Source of the DNA: Corallococcus macrosporus DSM 14697
GTDB taxonomy: Bacteria > Myxococcota > Myxococcia > Myxococcales > Myxococcaceae
Assembly (NCBI RefSeq): GCF_002305895.1
Contig: NZ_CP022203.1
Span: 5,620,501-5,684,500, forward strand
Reading direction: 5' to 3'
DNA: 64,000 nt
Part shown: positions 7,731 to 16,239 of the stretch, in pieces
Numbering within the stretch: position 1 is the stretch's first letter
How the letters are laid out: each line of letters opens with the position of its first letter
The notes under the pieces: model-generated
Seen by the model: only the letters and a program-made list of their open reading frames with translations
The model's database searches: none
Told to the model about the DNA's origin: nothing
Program-made: the position numbers and the translations under genes

Positions 7731-10243
7731 GGGGTCTCCTCCACGGTGGCGTCGGCGGGCGAGCCCGCGGCGGGCTCGGCCAGGCCGTGCAGACTCTGCA
7801 GGCGGTCCTTCCACTCGCGCACCTGCGCCATGCGCGGGCCGGTGCCTCCGGCCAGGTAGCGGCGCCACGCGTCCACGGCCTCGCCCGCGTCCTTGCGGCG
7901 CTCCTGCGCGTCGATGCCCAGGTTGAGCGCGGCCACCGGGACGCTCGGCTCCAGCCGCCGCCACGCCTCCACGGCGTCCGACGTGCGGCCCTTGCGCCAG
8001 TCGACGCAGGCCAGGTTGTGTTGAAGCTGCGCGTCATCCGGGCTGCCGGCCAGCGCGGCCTTGAAGGCCTTCTCCGCGACCTTCAGCTTGCCCGCGTTGT
8101 ACGCCAGCGCCGCCTCGCGCCGGTGCAGCGCGCCCGTCATGGCCGTCAGCCACTTGGGCTGGCCGGGCATCGGCTTCTTCGCCGCGGCGGTGAGCTGCCT
8201 GCGCGCGGCCGGCACCTGCCCCTTCTTGTAGAGCACGAAGGCCGTGGCCAGCGCGCGGGTGTTGGGCCAGGCCCAGGGCTGCGCGGGCTTGAGGGACCTG
8301 GCGATGGCGGCGCTCGCCTCCGCGTGGCGCCCCGCCTCCGCGCGCGCCAGGCCGCGCACGAACTGGGCCAGCTTCACCAGCTCCTTGCGGTTGCCCGTGC
8401 CCAGCTTGTCCACCAGGTCCAGGTCGCGCTCGGCGGCCTCGGCGTCCCCGCTCTCCAGCCGCGCCAGCGCCCGGCGCACCAGCACGCGCGGGAGGTTGGC
8501 GCCCGCCACCTGCGCCGCGGCGCGCGACGGCCCCGCCGCGGTGAGCCGCTGCACCGCCGCGTCCACCTGCCCCAGCTCCACCTCGGCCAGGGCGGCGCCG
8601 ACGGAGGTCTCGGCCTGCTCGTCGGGCTCCTCCGTCTGCGTCCCCGCGCGGGTGAAGGCCTCCAGGGCCGCCTGCGCGTCGTGGGTGGCCAGCCGCGCGT
8701 AGCCCAGGAGCAGGCTGTCCCGCCACGTGGCGCCCGGCAGCGTCACGCCCTGCTCCAGCACCTTGCGCGCGTCCGCGTAGGCCTTCGTCTCCAGGAGCGC
8801 GGCGCCCAGCCGGCGGGCCATGGGCGCGGCGCGCTCCAAATCGTAGGCGCGGCGCAGGTCCCGCACGGCGTCCTCCAGCCGCCCCGCCCCCGCCCTGTCC
8901 CGCGCCCGGTGCGCCAGGGCCCGGGCCAGCCACAGCTTCGCCCCGGCGTGCTCCGGCTCCACCTGCAGCGCGTTGGCGTAGTCCTCGATGGCCTGGTCCC
9001 ACTGGCCGGTGGCGAAGTGGTCCGCGCCCAGCAGCACGTAGCCCAGGGCCTGGCGAGGCGCCAGCTCCACCACGCGCCGGTGCACCTCCACCGCGCGCTG
9101 GAAGCGGCCCGCGCGCCGGTTCACCGAGCCCAGGTTGGCCCACAGCTCCAGGCTGTTGGCGCCCGCGCGCACCGCGCCCTCCAGGAACTGGATGGCCTCC
9201 TCGTGCCGGCCCTGCGCCTGCAGCGCCTTGCCCACCGCCATCTGCCCCAGCACCAGGCCCGGCTGGAGCTGGAGCACCTTGCGGTACTCCGCCTCCGCGG
9301 CGGCCGCGTTCTTCTGCGCGAAGCGCACGTCGCCCAGCAGCAGGTGCGCGGCGGGCGAGCTGCCCAGCTTCACCAGCGCCTGCGCCTGCGCGTCCGCCTT
9401 CGCGACGTCACCCGCGCCCAGATACAGGCGCGCCAGCTTCTCCCGCGCGTCGCCCGCTCGCGGGAAGCGCGTGGTGACGCCCTCCAGCAGCTTGCGCGCC
9501 TCCACCAGCTTTCCCTCCAGCTCCAGCACCTGCGCCAGCCCGAACTGCACCGACGGCGACTCCGGCCGCCCCGCCTGCGCCTGCTGGAAGGACGCGCGCG
9601 CCTGCGCGGCGTCCCGGCGCAGGACGTGCGCGCGGCCCAGCAGCTCGTGAATCTGGAAGTCGTTGGGCGCCAGGGCGGGCGGGCGCAGCGCCAGGTAGCG
9701 CTTCAGCCGCGTGGCCGCCGCGTCCCCCTGCTGGACGTAGAGGTAGTAGCTGGCCAGGTAGTAGTGGACGATGAGGTGCTCGGCCTTGTCGGCCGTGGCC
9801 ACCTGCTCCATCAGCGGCACGGCCTCCGGGTAGCGGCGCAGCTTGAAGAGCGCCACGCTCACCGGATAGGCCAGGTTCAGCTCCGCGGGGTTCGCCGTCA
9901 GCACCGGCTGCACGCGGTCCACGGTGCGCTGCCAGTCGTTGAGGGCGTTGGCGCTGGCGCCCAGGCCCGCGGCGGCGGTCACGTTGCCGGGCTCGGCCGT
10001 GAGCGCCTGTTCGAAGAGGGCCAGGGCCTTGCGGTACTTCTCCTCGGCCTCCTTCTTGTCACCCGAGGCGCTGGCGGCGCTGGCGGCCACCTGGGCCGAC
10101 TCTCCGTCGTGCACCAGCCGCTGCGCCTCGGACATGGGCGGCGGGCGGTACTGCGCCAGCGCGGGCGGGCCGCACAGGGTGGTCAACAGCGCCAGGGCCG
10201 GCGTGAGCCGGCGCGACCGAGGATGGCGAGGGGAGCGTCGCAT
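7727..10243 (-). CDS. exported tetratricopeptide-repeat protein
   Basis: 838 residues with a signal peptide (LTPALALLTTLCGPPALAQY) and TPR-like helix pairs along almost the whole length, for example YRKALALFEQALTAEPGNV, YRKVLQLQPGLVLGQMAVGK and IEDYANALQVEPEHAGAKLW. Periplasmic TPR arrays act as protein-interaction scaffolds. It starts 24 bp downstream of the phosphatase gene and its stop overlaps the start of the PhnD-like gene. No enzyme domain is visible. In myxobacteria large exported TPR proteins occur in motility and envelope complexes, but nothing here ties this one to a known complex. Inference: a scaffold linking the phosphatase sensor, the binding protein and the TonB receptor in the periplasm. 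Confidence 0.88.
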   Translation of the reverse strand: MRRSPRHPRSRRLTPALALLTTLCGPPALAQYRPPPMSEAQRLVHDGESAQVAASAASASGDKKEAEEKYRKALALFEQALTAEPGNVTAAAGLGASANALNDWQRTVDRVQPVLTANPAELNLAYPVSVALFKLRRYPEAVPLMEQVATADKAEHLIVHYYLASYYLYVQQGDAAATRLKRYLALRPPALAPNDFQIHELLGRAHVLRRDAAQARASFQQAQAGRPESPSVQFGLAQVLELEGKLVEARKLLEGVTTRFPRAGDAREKLARLYLGAGDVAKADAQAQALVKLGSSPAAHLLLGDVRFAQKNAAAAEAEYRKVLQLQPGLVLGQMAVGKALQAQGRHEEAIQFLEGAVRAGANSLELWANLGSVNRRAGRFQRAVEVHRRVVELAPRQALGYVLLGADHFATGQWDQAIEDYANALQVEPEHAGAKLWLARALAHRARDRAGAGRLEDAVRDLRRAYDLERAAPMARRLGAALLETKAYADARKVLEQGVTLPGATWRDSLLLGYARLATHDAQAALEAFTRAGTQTEEPDEQAETSVGAALAEVELGQVDAAVQRLTAAGPSRAAAQVAGANLPRVLVRRALARLESGDAEAAERDLDLVDKLGTGNRKELVKLAQFVRGLARAEAGRHAEASAAIARSLKPAQPWAWPNTRALATAFVLYKKGQVPAARRQLTAAAKKPMPGQPKWLTAMTGALHRREAALAYNAGKLKVAEKAFKAALAGSPDDAQLQHNLACVDWRKGRTSDAVEAWRRLEPSVPVAALNLGIDAQERRKDAGEAVDAWRRYLAGGTGPRMAQVREWKDRLQSLHGLAEPAAGSPADATVEETP

Positions 10244-10266
10244 GTGTGTGAGGTCCCGGAAGGAGG

Positions 10267-12093
10267 TCAGGCGGCGGGGCTGAACTCGGCCACGACGACG
10301 GTGATGTCGTCCCGCTGCGGCTGGCCGGCGCTGTAGGCCCGCGCGTCCGCGAGCACCGCGTCACGCAGGGCCTCCGCGGACAGGTGGGCGTTGGCCTGCA
10401 CCGCGGCGGCCAGGCGCTGGGTGCCGTAGAGCTTGCCCGCGCCGTCGCGCGCCTCGGTGAGGCCGTCCGTGTACCAGACCACCACGTCGCCGGGACGCAG
10501 CTGCGCCTGGCGCGAGGTGAACTGCGAGTCCACGGACGCGCCCAGCAGGGGGCCGCGCGCGGGCAGCGACGCGAGCTGGCCGCTGCGCTTGTTGAACACC
10601 AGCGGGCTGGGGTGCGCGCCCGCCGCGTAGTCGATGTAGCCGTTGGACACGTCGATGACGGCCAGCGCGCTGGACATCTGGTGTTCACCGCGGCCCACGT
10701 TGGCCAGCGTCACGTTGAGGGCGGTGATGAGCATCTGCGCGTTGACCTGGGAGGGCTCGCGCAGCGTCATGGCCGAGGCGAAGCCGCTGGTGGCGCTGGT
10801 GGCCACCAGCGAGGTGGACAGGCCGTGGCCCGTCACGTCGCCAATTCCGATGACGATGCGCCGGTCATCCAGGGCGGCCCGGAACCACCAGTCGCCGCCA
10901 CACGCGTCGGCGGTGACGACCAGGCCGGCGATGCGCAGCGGCCCCACCTGCACGGCCTCGCGGCCCGGCAGCAGCGTCTCCTGCACGGTGCGCGCGAGCG
11001 ACACCTCGCGCTCGAGCTGCGCCTTGGCGCGCACGTCCTCCAACAGGACCTTGATGCGCTCGGCCATGTGGTTGAACACCACGCCCAGCGTCACCACCTC
11101 ACGGCCCGCGCCCTGGGCGGTGCCCGCGCGCGCGCCCAGGTTGCCGGCGGCGAGCTGCATCACCTTGCTCGTCAGCATGCCCAGCGGCCGGGTGATGCGG
11201 CGGCTCTGATAGGCCACCAGCACGCCCGCCAGCACCACGAAGCCCAGCCCCAGCCCCAGCATGCGCAGCGTGTTGGCGCGCACCGTGGCGCGCTTGTCCT
11301 GCTCCAGCGACTCGAGCTGCTTCTGCAGCCCGCCCAGCGAGTAGCTGATGACGACCAGGCCCTTGCCGCTGCTGGAGCCGTAGTCGATGGGCTCCTGGAT
11401 TTCGGAGATGGGCTGCCCCTGGTAGAAGGCGCTCACCAGGCGGCGCTCGGCGCGGCGGGCGGGCGCGGCCTCCTCCTTGTCCTCGCTGGCGCCCTCGCTG
11501 TCCGCCATCCGCACCCCGTCCGGGTCGAAGATCTGCACCCGGAGGATGTTGGGGTTCGTCTTGACGATGGAGCCCGCCACCTCTTCGAGGAAGGCGTAGT
11601 TGTTGTCGCGCAGGTTGGTGGCGGAGGTGAGCGCGATGGTCTGCCCCACCGTCTGGCCCAGCTCGCGCGCCTGCTCCTGGATGCGCTCCTTGGAGACGAG
11701 CGCCGTCTCCTCGAACTGGGACTGGGTGGAGGCCACCGACAGCGCCGCCAGCAGGCCCACGATGAGCACCACCAGCAGGCCGGTGGTGAGCAGGAGGAGC
11801 TGATCCAGCCGCAGGCCCTTGATCTGGGCCACGTTGGGCAGCTCCCCCGCCTCCAGCGGAGCGATGAGGGTGCGGGTGCCCCCCTCCCCCAGCCCCAGGG
11901 GGCCTGTCAGGTTGGTGGCGGTGGACTCCCGCGCGCCCGTGACTTCCCGGGTGCCCGTCCGCTCGGACGGAGGGAGCGCGTCGTCCTGGAACTCGCCGGA
12001 CGGGGGCGCGGACTTCAGTCGCGTATTCGTACTGGACAAGGGCGGGCCGGGGTGGGGACGCGCGGGGGCGCGCGGGAAACAGGGGTGTCTCAA
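10267..12093 (-). CDS. membrane PP2C-type phosphatase (SpoIIE/RsbU family) with periplasmic sensor and HAMP
   Basis: Up to 608 residues. Order: a polar N-terminal tail of ~95 residues, membrane helix about 98-120, periplasmic sensor-like region about 121-277 (Cache-like length), second helix about 278-296, HAMP about 297-350, then a SpoIIE/PP2C catalytic domain about 385-605 with ACGGDWW, GDVTGHG, YTDGLTEA and RDDITVVV, which hold the expected metal-binding Asp residues. Known members dephosphorylate STAS-domain anti-anti-sigma factors. The start is uncertain: TTG at 12093 or TTG at 12039, neither with a good ribosome-binding site. It is the first gene of the run leading to the GHKL ATPase and the STAS-kinase, which are its expected partners. 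Confidence 0.9.
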   Translation of the reverse strand: MRHPCFPRAPARPHPGPPLSSTNTRLKSAPPSGEFQDDALPPSERTGTREVTGARESTATNLTGPLGLGEGGTRTLIAPLEAGELPNVAQIKGLRLDQLLLLTTGLLVVLIVGLLAALSVASTQSQFEETALVSKERIQEQARELGQTVGQTIALTSATNLRDNNYAFLEEVAGSIVKTNPNILRVQIFDPDGVRMADSEGASEDKEEAAPARRAERRLVSAFYQGQPISEIQEPIDYGSSSGKGLVVISYSLGGLQKQLESLEQDKRATVRANTLRMLGLGLGFVVLAGVLVAYQSRRITRPLGMLTSKVMQLAAGNLGARAGTAQGAGREVVTLGVVFNHMAERIKVLLEDVRAKAQLEREVSLARTVQETLLPGREAVQVGPLRIAGLVVTADACGGDWWFRAALDDRRIVIGIGDVTGHGLSTSLVATSATSGFASAMTLREPSQVNAQMLITALNVTLANVGRGEHQMSSALAVIDVSNGYIDYAAGAHPSPLVFNKRSGQLASLPARGPLLGASVDSQFTSRQAQLRPGDVVVWYTDGLTEARDGAGKLYGTQRLAAAVQANAHLSAEALRDAVLADARAYSAGQPQRDDITVVVAEFSPAA

Positions 12094-12300
12094 GACTCTA
12101 TCTTACTTCTCGTGCTTCGCGAGGCCCTGTCCCCACATCCACGCCGCGCCGGGGAAGCCGCCACGGACGGCATGTCACTGGAGCCATGTCATCCCAATGT
12201 CATGGAGTCGGTTGGGGCCGCGCGTCATTCACCCTGGGTGCGGCGGGCCCCGCCCCTTCCCCGGGCACGGCGCCAGGGTGGCGGTTACAGTCGGAGGTCC
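12094..12300. other. divergent intergenic region
   Basis: 207 bp separating the leftward phosphatase operon from the rightward M50 protease. It must hold promoters for both directions. I cannot mark convincing -35/-10 boxes, and the GC content is as high as in the genes. Confidence 0.4.
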
Positions 12301-13395
12301 ATGCGGCCCCATTTCCACGTGGCCGGCTTCCCGGTCCGGATCCACCCGCTCTTCTTCCTCGTCGCGCTGATGACGGGCTGGACGCTCATCTCCGAGCCCG
12401 CGCGGCTCGCGCTGTGGGTGGGCATCGTCTTCGTGTCGGTGCTGCTCCACGAGCTGGGGCACGCGCTGGCCTTCCGCCGCTACGGCTGCTCCGCGCGAAT
12501 CGAGCTGCACGGGATGGGCGGCACCACGCAGACGCACGAGGCCGCGCACCTCACCCACCGGCAGTCGGCCTGGGTGAGCTTCGCCGGGCCGGGCATCGGC
12601 TTCCTCGCGGGGGGACTGGTCTGGGCCGCGTCACAGCTCGCCCCCATGGGCGCGCCCGGAGGGCTGGCGGACCAGGGCGTGCGGCAGTTCCTCTGGGTGA
12701 ACGTCGGCTGGGGGCTCTTCAACCTGCTGCCCATGCAGCCCCTGGACGGCGGGCACCTGCTGGCGGACCTGGTGCGCGCGCGCAGCGGCTACCGCCATGA
12801 GCGGAAGCTGCTGTGGGTCGGCATCGTCACGGCGGTGGGGGTGCTGGGGCTGGCCATCGGGGCGAAGCAGGTCTGGCTCGGGATGCTCGCGCTGATGCTG
12901 GGGGTGATGAACGTCGAGCAGCTCCGCCGGACGCCGGAGGTCCACCCCGCCGAGCCGCGCTTCGTCTTCCAGCGCCGGAAGGCGTCCGCCCCGGGCGCCG
13001 TCTCCCTCCCCCAACGGATGGACGCGCCGAGGGGCAGCGCCGCCACCGTCCCCCTCGACGAGGAGGACGACCTGGAGGGCCCGCACGACCCGGCCCTGGT
13101 GGGCGAGCTGCTCCTGGACAGCGGGCTGCCGGAGCTGGCCGTGGGCTCGCTCCAGTCCGCCTTCACCCAGGCGCCCCTGCCGCGCACCGGCCACGCGCTG
13201 GTGCGGGCCCTGCTGAGTACCGGCCGGCTCCAGGAGCTGGCGTCGCTGCTGGACAGCTCCCACGCCCGGCAGCTCTCCGAGGACACCCTGGCCCTCATCT
13301 CCCAGCACGCCGGAGCGGCCCACGAGGCCGTCCTCACCGAGCGCCTCACCGCTCTGCGTCATGGCCGGGCTCCTGCCCCCAATGAGCCCCGCTGA
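12301..13395 (+). CDS. M50 (site-2 protease-like) intramembrane metalloprotease
   Basis: 364 residues from ATG at 12301 (MRPHFHVAGF). A multi-pass membrane protein with the zinc motif HELGH near residue 55 and the second conserved motif LLPMQPLDGG near 145, which supplies the third metal ligand Asp; the short-loop architecture resembles the SpoIVFB/Rip3-like M50 group. After the last membrane helix (about 200) there is a ~130-residue soluble tail with an acidic patch (DEEDDLEG) and helical TPR/HEAT-like segments (VGELLLDSGLPELAVGSLQ). Such proteases cut membrane-anchored regulators or signal peptides. The gene stands alone between a divergent operon and a terminator hairpin, and no substrate is obvious. 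Confidence 0.9.
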   Translation: MRPHFHVAGFPVRIHPLFFLVALMTGWTLISEPARLALWVGIVFVSVLLHELGHALAFRRYGCSARIELHGMGGTTQTHEAAHLTHRQSAWVSFAGPGIGFLAGGLVWAASQLAPMGAPGGLADQGVRQFLWVNVGWGLFNLLPMQPLDGGHLLADLVRARSGYRHERKLLWVGIVTAVGVLGLAIGAKQVWLGMLALMLGVMNVEQLRRTPEVHPAEPRFVFQRRKASAPGAVSLPQRMDAPRGSAATVPLDEEDDLEGPHDPALVGELLLDSGLPELAVGSLQSAFTQAPLPRTGHALVRALLSTGRLQELASLLDSSHARQLSEDTLALISQHAGAAHEAVLTERLTALRHGRAPAPNEPR

Positions 13396-13421
13396 TTGCC
13401 GCGCCGCGCCAGAAGGTGCTC

Positions 13422-13446
13422 TCCGCCTGACGTCCCGGCAGGCGGA
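13422..13446. terminator. stem-loop after the M50 gene
   Basis: Perfect 8-bp stem TCCGCCTG (13422-13429) / CAGGCGGA (13439-13446) with a 9-nt loop, 26 bp after the stop. There is no T-run, as is common in this GC-rich genome. Confidence 0.55.
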
Positions 13447-13458
13447 CCATCAACTGCC

Positions 13459-13488
13459 TTGAGCGCCGGGCACGCATCCGGGTTATAG
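13459..13488 (+). promoter_or_regulatory. candidate housekeeping promoter of the E1 alpha/beta operon
   Basis: TTGAGC (13459-13464) and TTATAG (13483-13488) are separated by 18 bp and lie 32 bp before the GTG start of the E1 alpha gene. This is a visual match to a sigma70-type promoter in otherwise GC-rich DNA. Confidence 0.45.
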
Positions 13489-13520
13489 GGGCGTCCCCTC
13501 CAGCCAGAGGAAGGTCGCGC

Positions 13521-14531
13521 GTGTCTCGTCCCCGACTCATCAAAGAATCCTCAGAAGCGTCCGCGCCGCTCGAGCGGGAGCTGCTGGTCCGCATCCATGA
13601 CCTCATGGTGAAGACGCGCGTCCTCGAGGAGCGTCTCATCCAGATGTACAAGCAGGGCCACGGATACTTCTGGATCGGCGGCCCCGGCGAGGAGGCGTTC
13701 AACGTCTCCCTGGGCCTGCTCATGAAGAAGGGCCAGGGCCCCGAGTTCGACTATCTGCATGCCCACTACCGCCAGTCCGGCACGCTGCTCGCGCTGGGCG
13801 AGGAGCCCATCGGTTCGCTGCGGCAGATGAAGAACACGGCCACGGACCCGTACTCCGGCGGCCGCAACTTCGCGGGCCACTACTCCGCCCGGAAGCTCAA
13901 CGTGGCGCCGGTGTCCTCGCCCATCGAGGTGCAGTACGCCATCGCGCCGGGCACGGCCATGGTGCAGAAGCGCCACGGCGGTGACGGCATCACCATCGTC
14001 ACCGGCGGTGACGCGGGCACGGCCGAGGGCGATTTCGCCTCGTGCCTGGTGTGGAGCAGCCGCCCCGCCAACCCGCTGCCCATCCTCATCATCGTCACCA
14101 ACAACAAGTGGGGCATCTCCACGTCGGCGGAGGGCCAGCACGGCGAGCCGCGCGTCAGTGAGCGCGGCAAGGCCTTTGGCATCCGCAGCAAGACCATCAA
14201 CGGCAACGACGCCGTGGAGGCCTACACCGAGCTGCGCGAGGCCATGGCCTATGTGCGCACGGAGCGCAAGCCCTTCCTCCTGGAGGCCAACGTGTCGCGC
14301 CTCTACGGCCACTCCTCCGCCTCCGGCGCCAACTACGTGGGCACCGAGGTGGACTGCCTCAAGGAGTTCGAGGCGAAGCTGGAGAAGGAAGGCATCCTGA
14401 CGCGCGAGCAGATGGACACGCTGCGCAGCAACTACACCGAGGAGATGGCCGCCGCCGCCCGTCAGGTGCGCGACGAGCCACAGCCCGACCCCGAATCCAT
14501 CTGGAAGCACATCTTCGCGGAGGACAAGTAA
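13521..14531 (+). CDS. thiamine-diphosphate-dependent 2-oxoacid dehydrogenase E1, alpha subunit
   Basis: 336 residues. The start is GTG at 13521, preceded by AGAGGAAGG at good spacing. The TPP/Mg motif GGDAGTAEGD (172-181) is followed by NN at 204-205, the standard E1 alpha signature. The active-site loop segment with Tyr and Arg (SRLYGHSSASGANYV) aligns with the phosphorylation-loop region of branched-chain and pyruvate dehydrogenases. With the beta subunit it decarboxylates a 2-oxoacid and transfers the acyl group to lipoyl-E2. Branched-chain oxoacids are likely in myxobacteria, which need iso-branched primers for their fatty acids, but substrate cannot be fixed from sequence. No E2 or E3 gene is in the window. 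The beta gene follows after 3 bp. Confidence 0.93.
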   Translation: MSRPRLIKESSEASAPLERELLVRIHDLMVKTRVLEERLIQMYKQGHGYFWIGGPGEEAFNVSLGLLMKKGQGPEFDYLHAHYRQSGTLLALGEEPIGSLRQMKNTATDPYSGGRNFAGHYSARKLNVAPVSSPIEVQYAIAPGTAMVQKRHGGDGITIVTGGDAGTAEGDFASCLVWSSRPANPLPILIIVTNNKWGISTSAEGQHGEPRVSERGKAFGIRSKTINGNDAVEAYTELREAMAYVRTERKPFLLEANVSRLYGHSSASGANYVGTEVDCLKEFEAKLEKEGILTREQMDTLRSNYTEEMAAAARQVRDEPQPDPESIWKHIFAEDK

Positions 14532-14534
14532 CCC

Positions 14535-15593
14535 ATGGCGAACATGGCACAGGCCATCCGCATGGCCCTGCACTACGCCGAGGAGCACCTGGGCGTCACC
14601 GACATCTTCGGCGAGGACGTGGGCGCCCCCCTGGGCGGCGTCTTCACCTGCACGCAGGGCCTGAAGACGACGTGGAACTCCCCCCTGGACGAGCGCGGCA
14701 TCATCGGCGCGGCCATGGGCATCGCCATGGCCGGCGGCCGGCCGGTGGCGGAGATCCAGTTCTGCGACTACGTCTACAACACCATCGACCTGCTGAAGCT
14801 GGCGGGCAACACGAGCTGGTCCACCAACGGGGACTGGAACCTGCCCATGGTGGTGCGCACGCCGGTGGGCAGCGGCATCCGCGGGTCCATCTACCACTCG
14901 CACTCCTTCGACGCGACGATGACCCACATCGCCGGGTGGAAGGTGGTGATGCCCTCCACGCCGCTGGACGCGTACGGGCTGCTCATCACCGCGTGTCAGG
15001 ACAAGAACCCCGTCATGTTCCTGGAGCCCAAGGCGCTGCTGCGCGTGAAGGGCGAGGAGCGGATTCCGGGCGAGCCGGATGACGACCGCGCGCTGTCGAA
15101 GCTCATCGACGCGCCGCTGGGGGACCGCTCCCAGTGGAAGCCGCAGTGGCCGGCGGGCCTGGAGGCGTACGCGGTGCCCTTCGGCAAGGGCAAGGTGGTC
15201 CGCGAGGGCACGCAGCTCACCGTGGTGAGCTACGGCCGCACGCTGCCCCTGTGCGCCAAGGCCGCGGAGACGCTGGCCGCGGACGGCATCAGCGCGGAGG
15301 TCATCGACCTGCGCTCGCTGTGGCCCTACGACTGGGAGCTCATCAAGGCCTCCGTCCAGAAGACGGGCCGCGTCCTCTTCGTCAACGAGGACACCGAGGT
15401 GACGAACTTCGGCGAGCACCTGGTGCGCCGCACGGTGGAGGAGCTGTTCTATTCGCTGCTGGCGCCGCCTCGCCTGCTCGCCGGCAAGTTCCTGCCCGGC
15501 ATCGGCCTGGCGGACGCGCTGGAGATGGCGTCGGTGCCCCAGTTGGGTGACATCACCACCGCCATCCGCTCGCTGGCGGCGGAGCAGCCGTAA
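14535..15593 (+). CDS. thiamine-diphosphate-dependent 2-oxoacid dehydrogenase E1, beta subunit
   Basis: 352 residues from ATG at 14535, 3 bp after the alpha-subunit stop. Visible family features: DIFGEDVGAPLGGVF near the N-terminus (the Glu that activates the thiazolium), GAAMGIAMAGGRPVAEIQF, the transketolase C-terminal region (LTVVSYGRTLPL, DLRSLWPYD) and GRVLFVNEDTEVTNFGEHL. The protein forms the alpha2beta2 E1 heterotetramer with the upstream product. There is slightly more sequence than usual between the two halves, but all core motifs are present. Confidence 0.93.
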   Translation: MANMAQAIRMALHYAEEHLGVTDIFGEDVGAPLGGVFTCTQGLKTTWNSPLDERGIIGAAMGIAMAGGRPVAEIQFCDYVYNTIDLLKLAGNTSWSTNGDWNLPMVVRTPVGSGIRGSIYHSHSFDATMTHIAGWKVVMPSTPLDAYGLLITACQDKNPVMFLEPKALLRVKGEERIPGEPDDDRALSKLIDAPLGDRSQWKPQWPAGLEAYAVPFGKGKVVREGTQLTVVSYGRTLPLCAKAAETLAADGISAEVIDLRSLWPYDWELIKASVQKTGRVLFVNEDTEVTNFGEHLVRRTVEELFYSLLAPPRLLAGKFLPGIGLADALEMASVPQLGDITTAIRSLAAEQP

Positions 15594-15615
15594 GCAAGGC
15601 ACCCACAATGCCCTG

Positions 15616-15639
15616 CCCGTGAGTCCCTTGTCTCACGGG
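15616..15639. terminator. stem-loop after the E1 operon
   Basis: Perfect 8-bp stem CCCGTGAG (15616-15623) / CTCACGGG (15632-15639) with an 8-nt loop, 22 bp after the E1 beta stop. Confidence 0.6.
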
Positions 15640-15705
15640 AGAAGCGCCCCGGGCCGCCGTTCCTCTTTGGAGGGATGGCGGCCCATTCGTTAGACTCCGG
15701 AGGCT

Positions 15706-16203
15706 TTGTCACAGCCAATCGTCCGGACAGTCACTCCCGTCGCTGGCGCTGATGCGCCGGCCTTTCGTATCCGCCGCGCCCGCCGGGGTGACGCCGAAGC
15801 CATGGCGTCACTCCTGAAAGAGCTGGGCTATCCCCAGGGGACGGACCAGCAGACGGTGCATTGGGTCGTCAGCCACCCGGAGATTGAAATCTTCGTGGCC
15901 GTGGACCCGCAGGACAAGCCCGTGGGCATGGTGTCCTTCTCCCACCGGCCCCAGCTCCGGCTGCGCGGACGCGCGGCCACCATCGACGAGCTGGTGGTGA
16001 CGGAGGCCTGGCGCCGCCGCGGCGTGGGCCGCGCGCTCATCCGGCAGATTCTGGAGCGCTGCAAGGTGCTGAGCGCGAAGCAGCTCCAGCTCGTGTCGCC
16101 CATGGCGACCACGCCGGAGACGCGCAACTTCTATACGGCGTGTGGCTTCTCCGAAATCGACTCGGGCGTGTTCCGCCACGTGGAGACGGAGTCCCCGCGC
16201 TAG
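15706..16203 (+). CDS. GNAT-family N-acetyltransferase
   Basis: 165 residues. The start is TTG at 15706, chosen because CCGGAGG lies immediately upstream at correct spacing and no ATG precedes the domain. A single GNAT fold runs from about residue 20 (FRIRRARRGDAEAMASLL) through DELVVTEAWRRRGVGRAL, which contains the acetyl-CoA pyrophosphate loop (RRGVGRA), to FYTACGF, the usual C-terminal signature. It transfers acetyl from acetyl-CoA to an amine; the acceptor is unknown. It follows the E1 terminator and ends 36 bp before the convergent PilZ gene. Confidence 0.88.
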   Translation: MSQPIVRTVTPVAGADAPAFRIRRARRGDAEAMASLLKELGYPQGTDQQTVHWVVSHPEIEIFVAVDPQDKPVGMVSFSHRPQLRLRGRAATIDELVVTEAWRRRGVGRALIRQILERCKVLSAKQLQLVSPMATTPETRNFYTACGFSEIDSGVFRHVETESPR

Positions 16204-16239
16204 CAGCGCCCGCGCCGGGGCTCCACCGCCCTGGCGCGG

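Noticed and set aside
7718-10336. 872-codon + strand frame opposite the TPR gene
   Set aside because: Shadow frame rich in Arg, Gln and His; the opposite strand has TPRs and a signal peptide.
10384-12300. Long upstream extension of the M50 protease frame
   Set aside because: It is antisense to the phosphatase gene and has no resemblance to an M50 extension; ATG at 12301 begins the recognisable protein.
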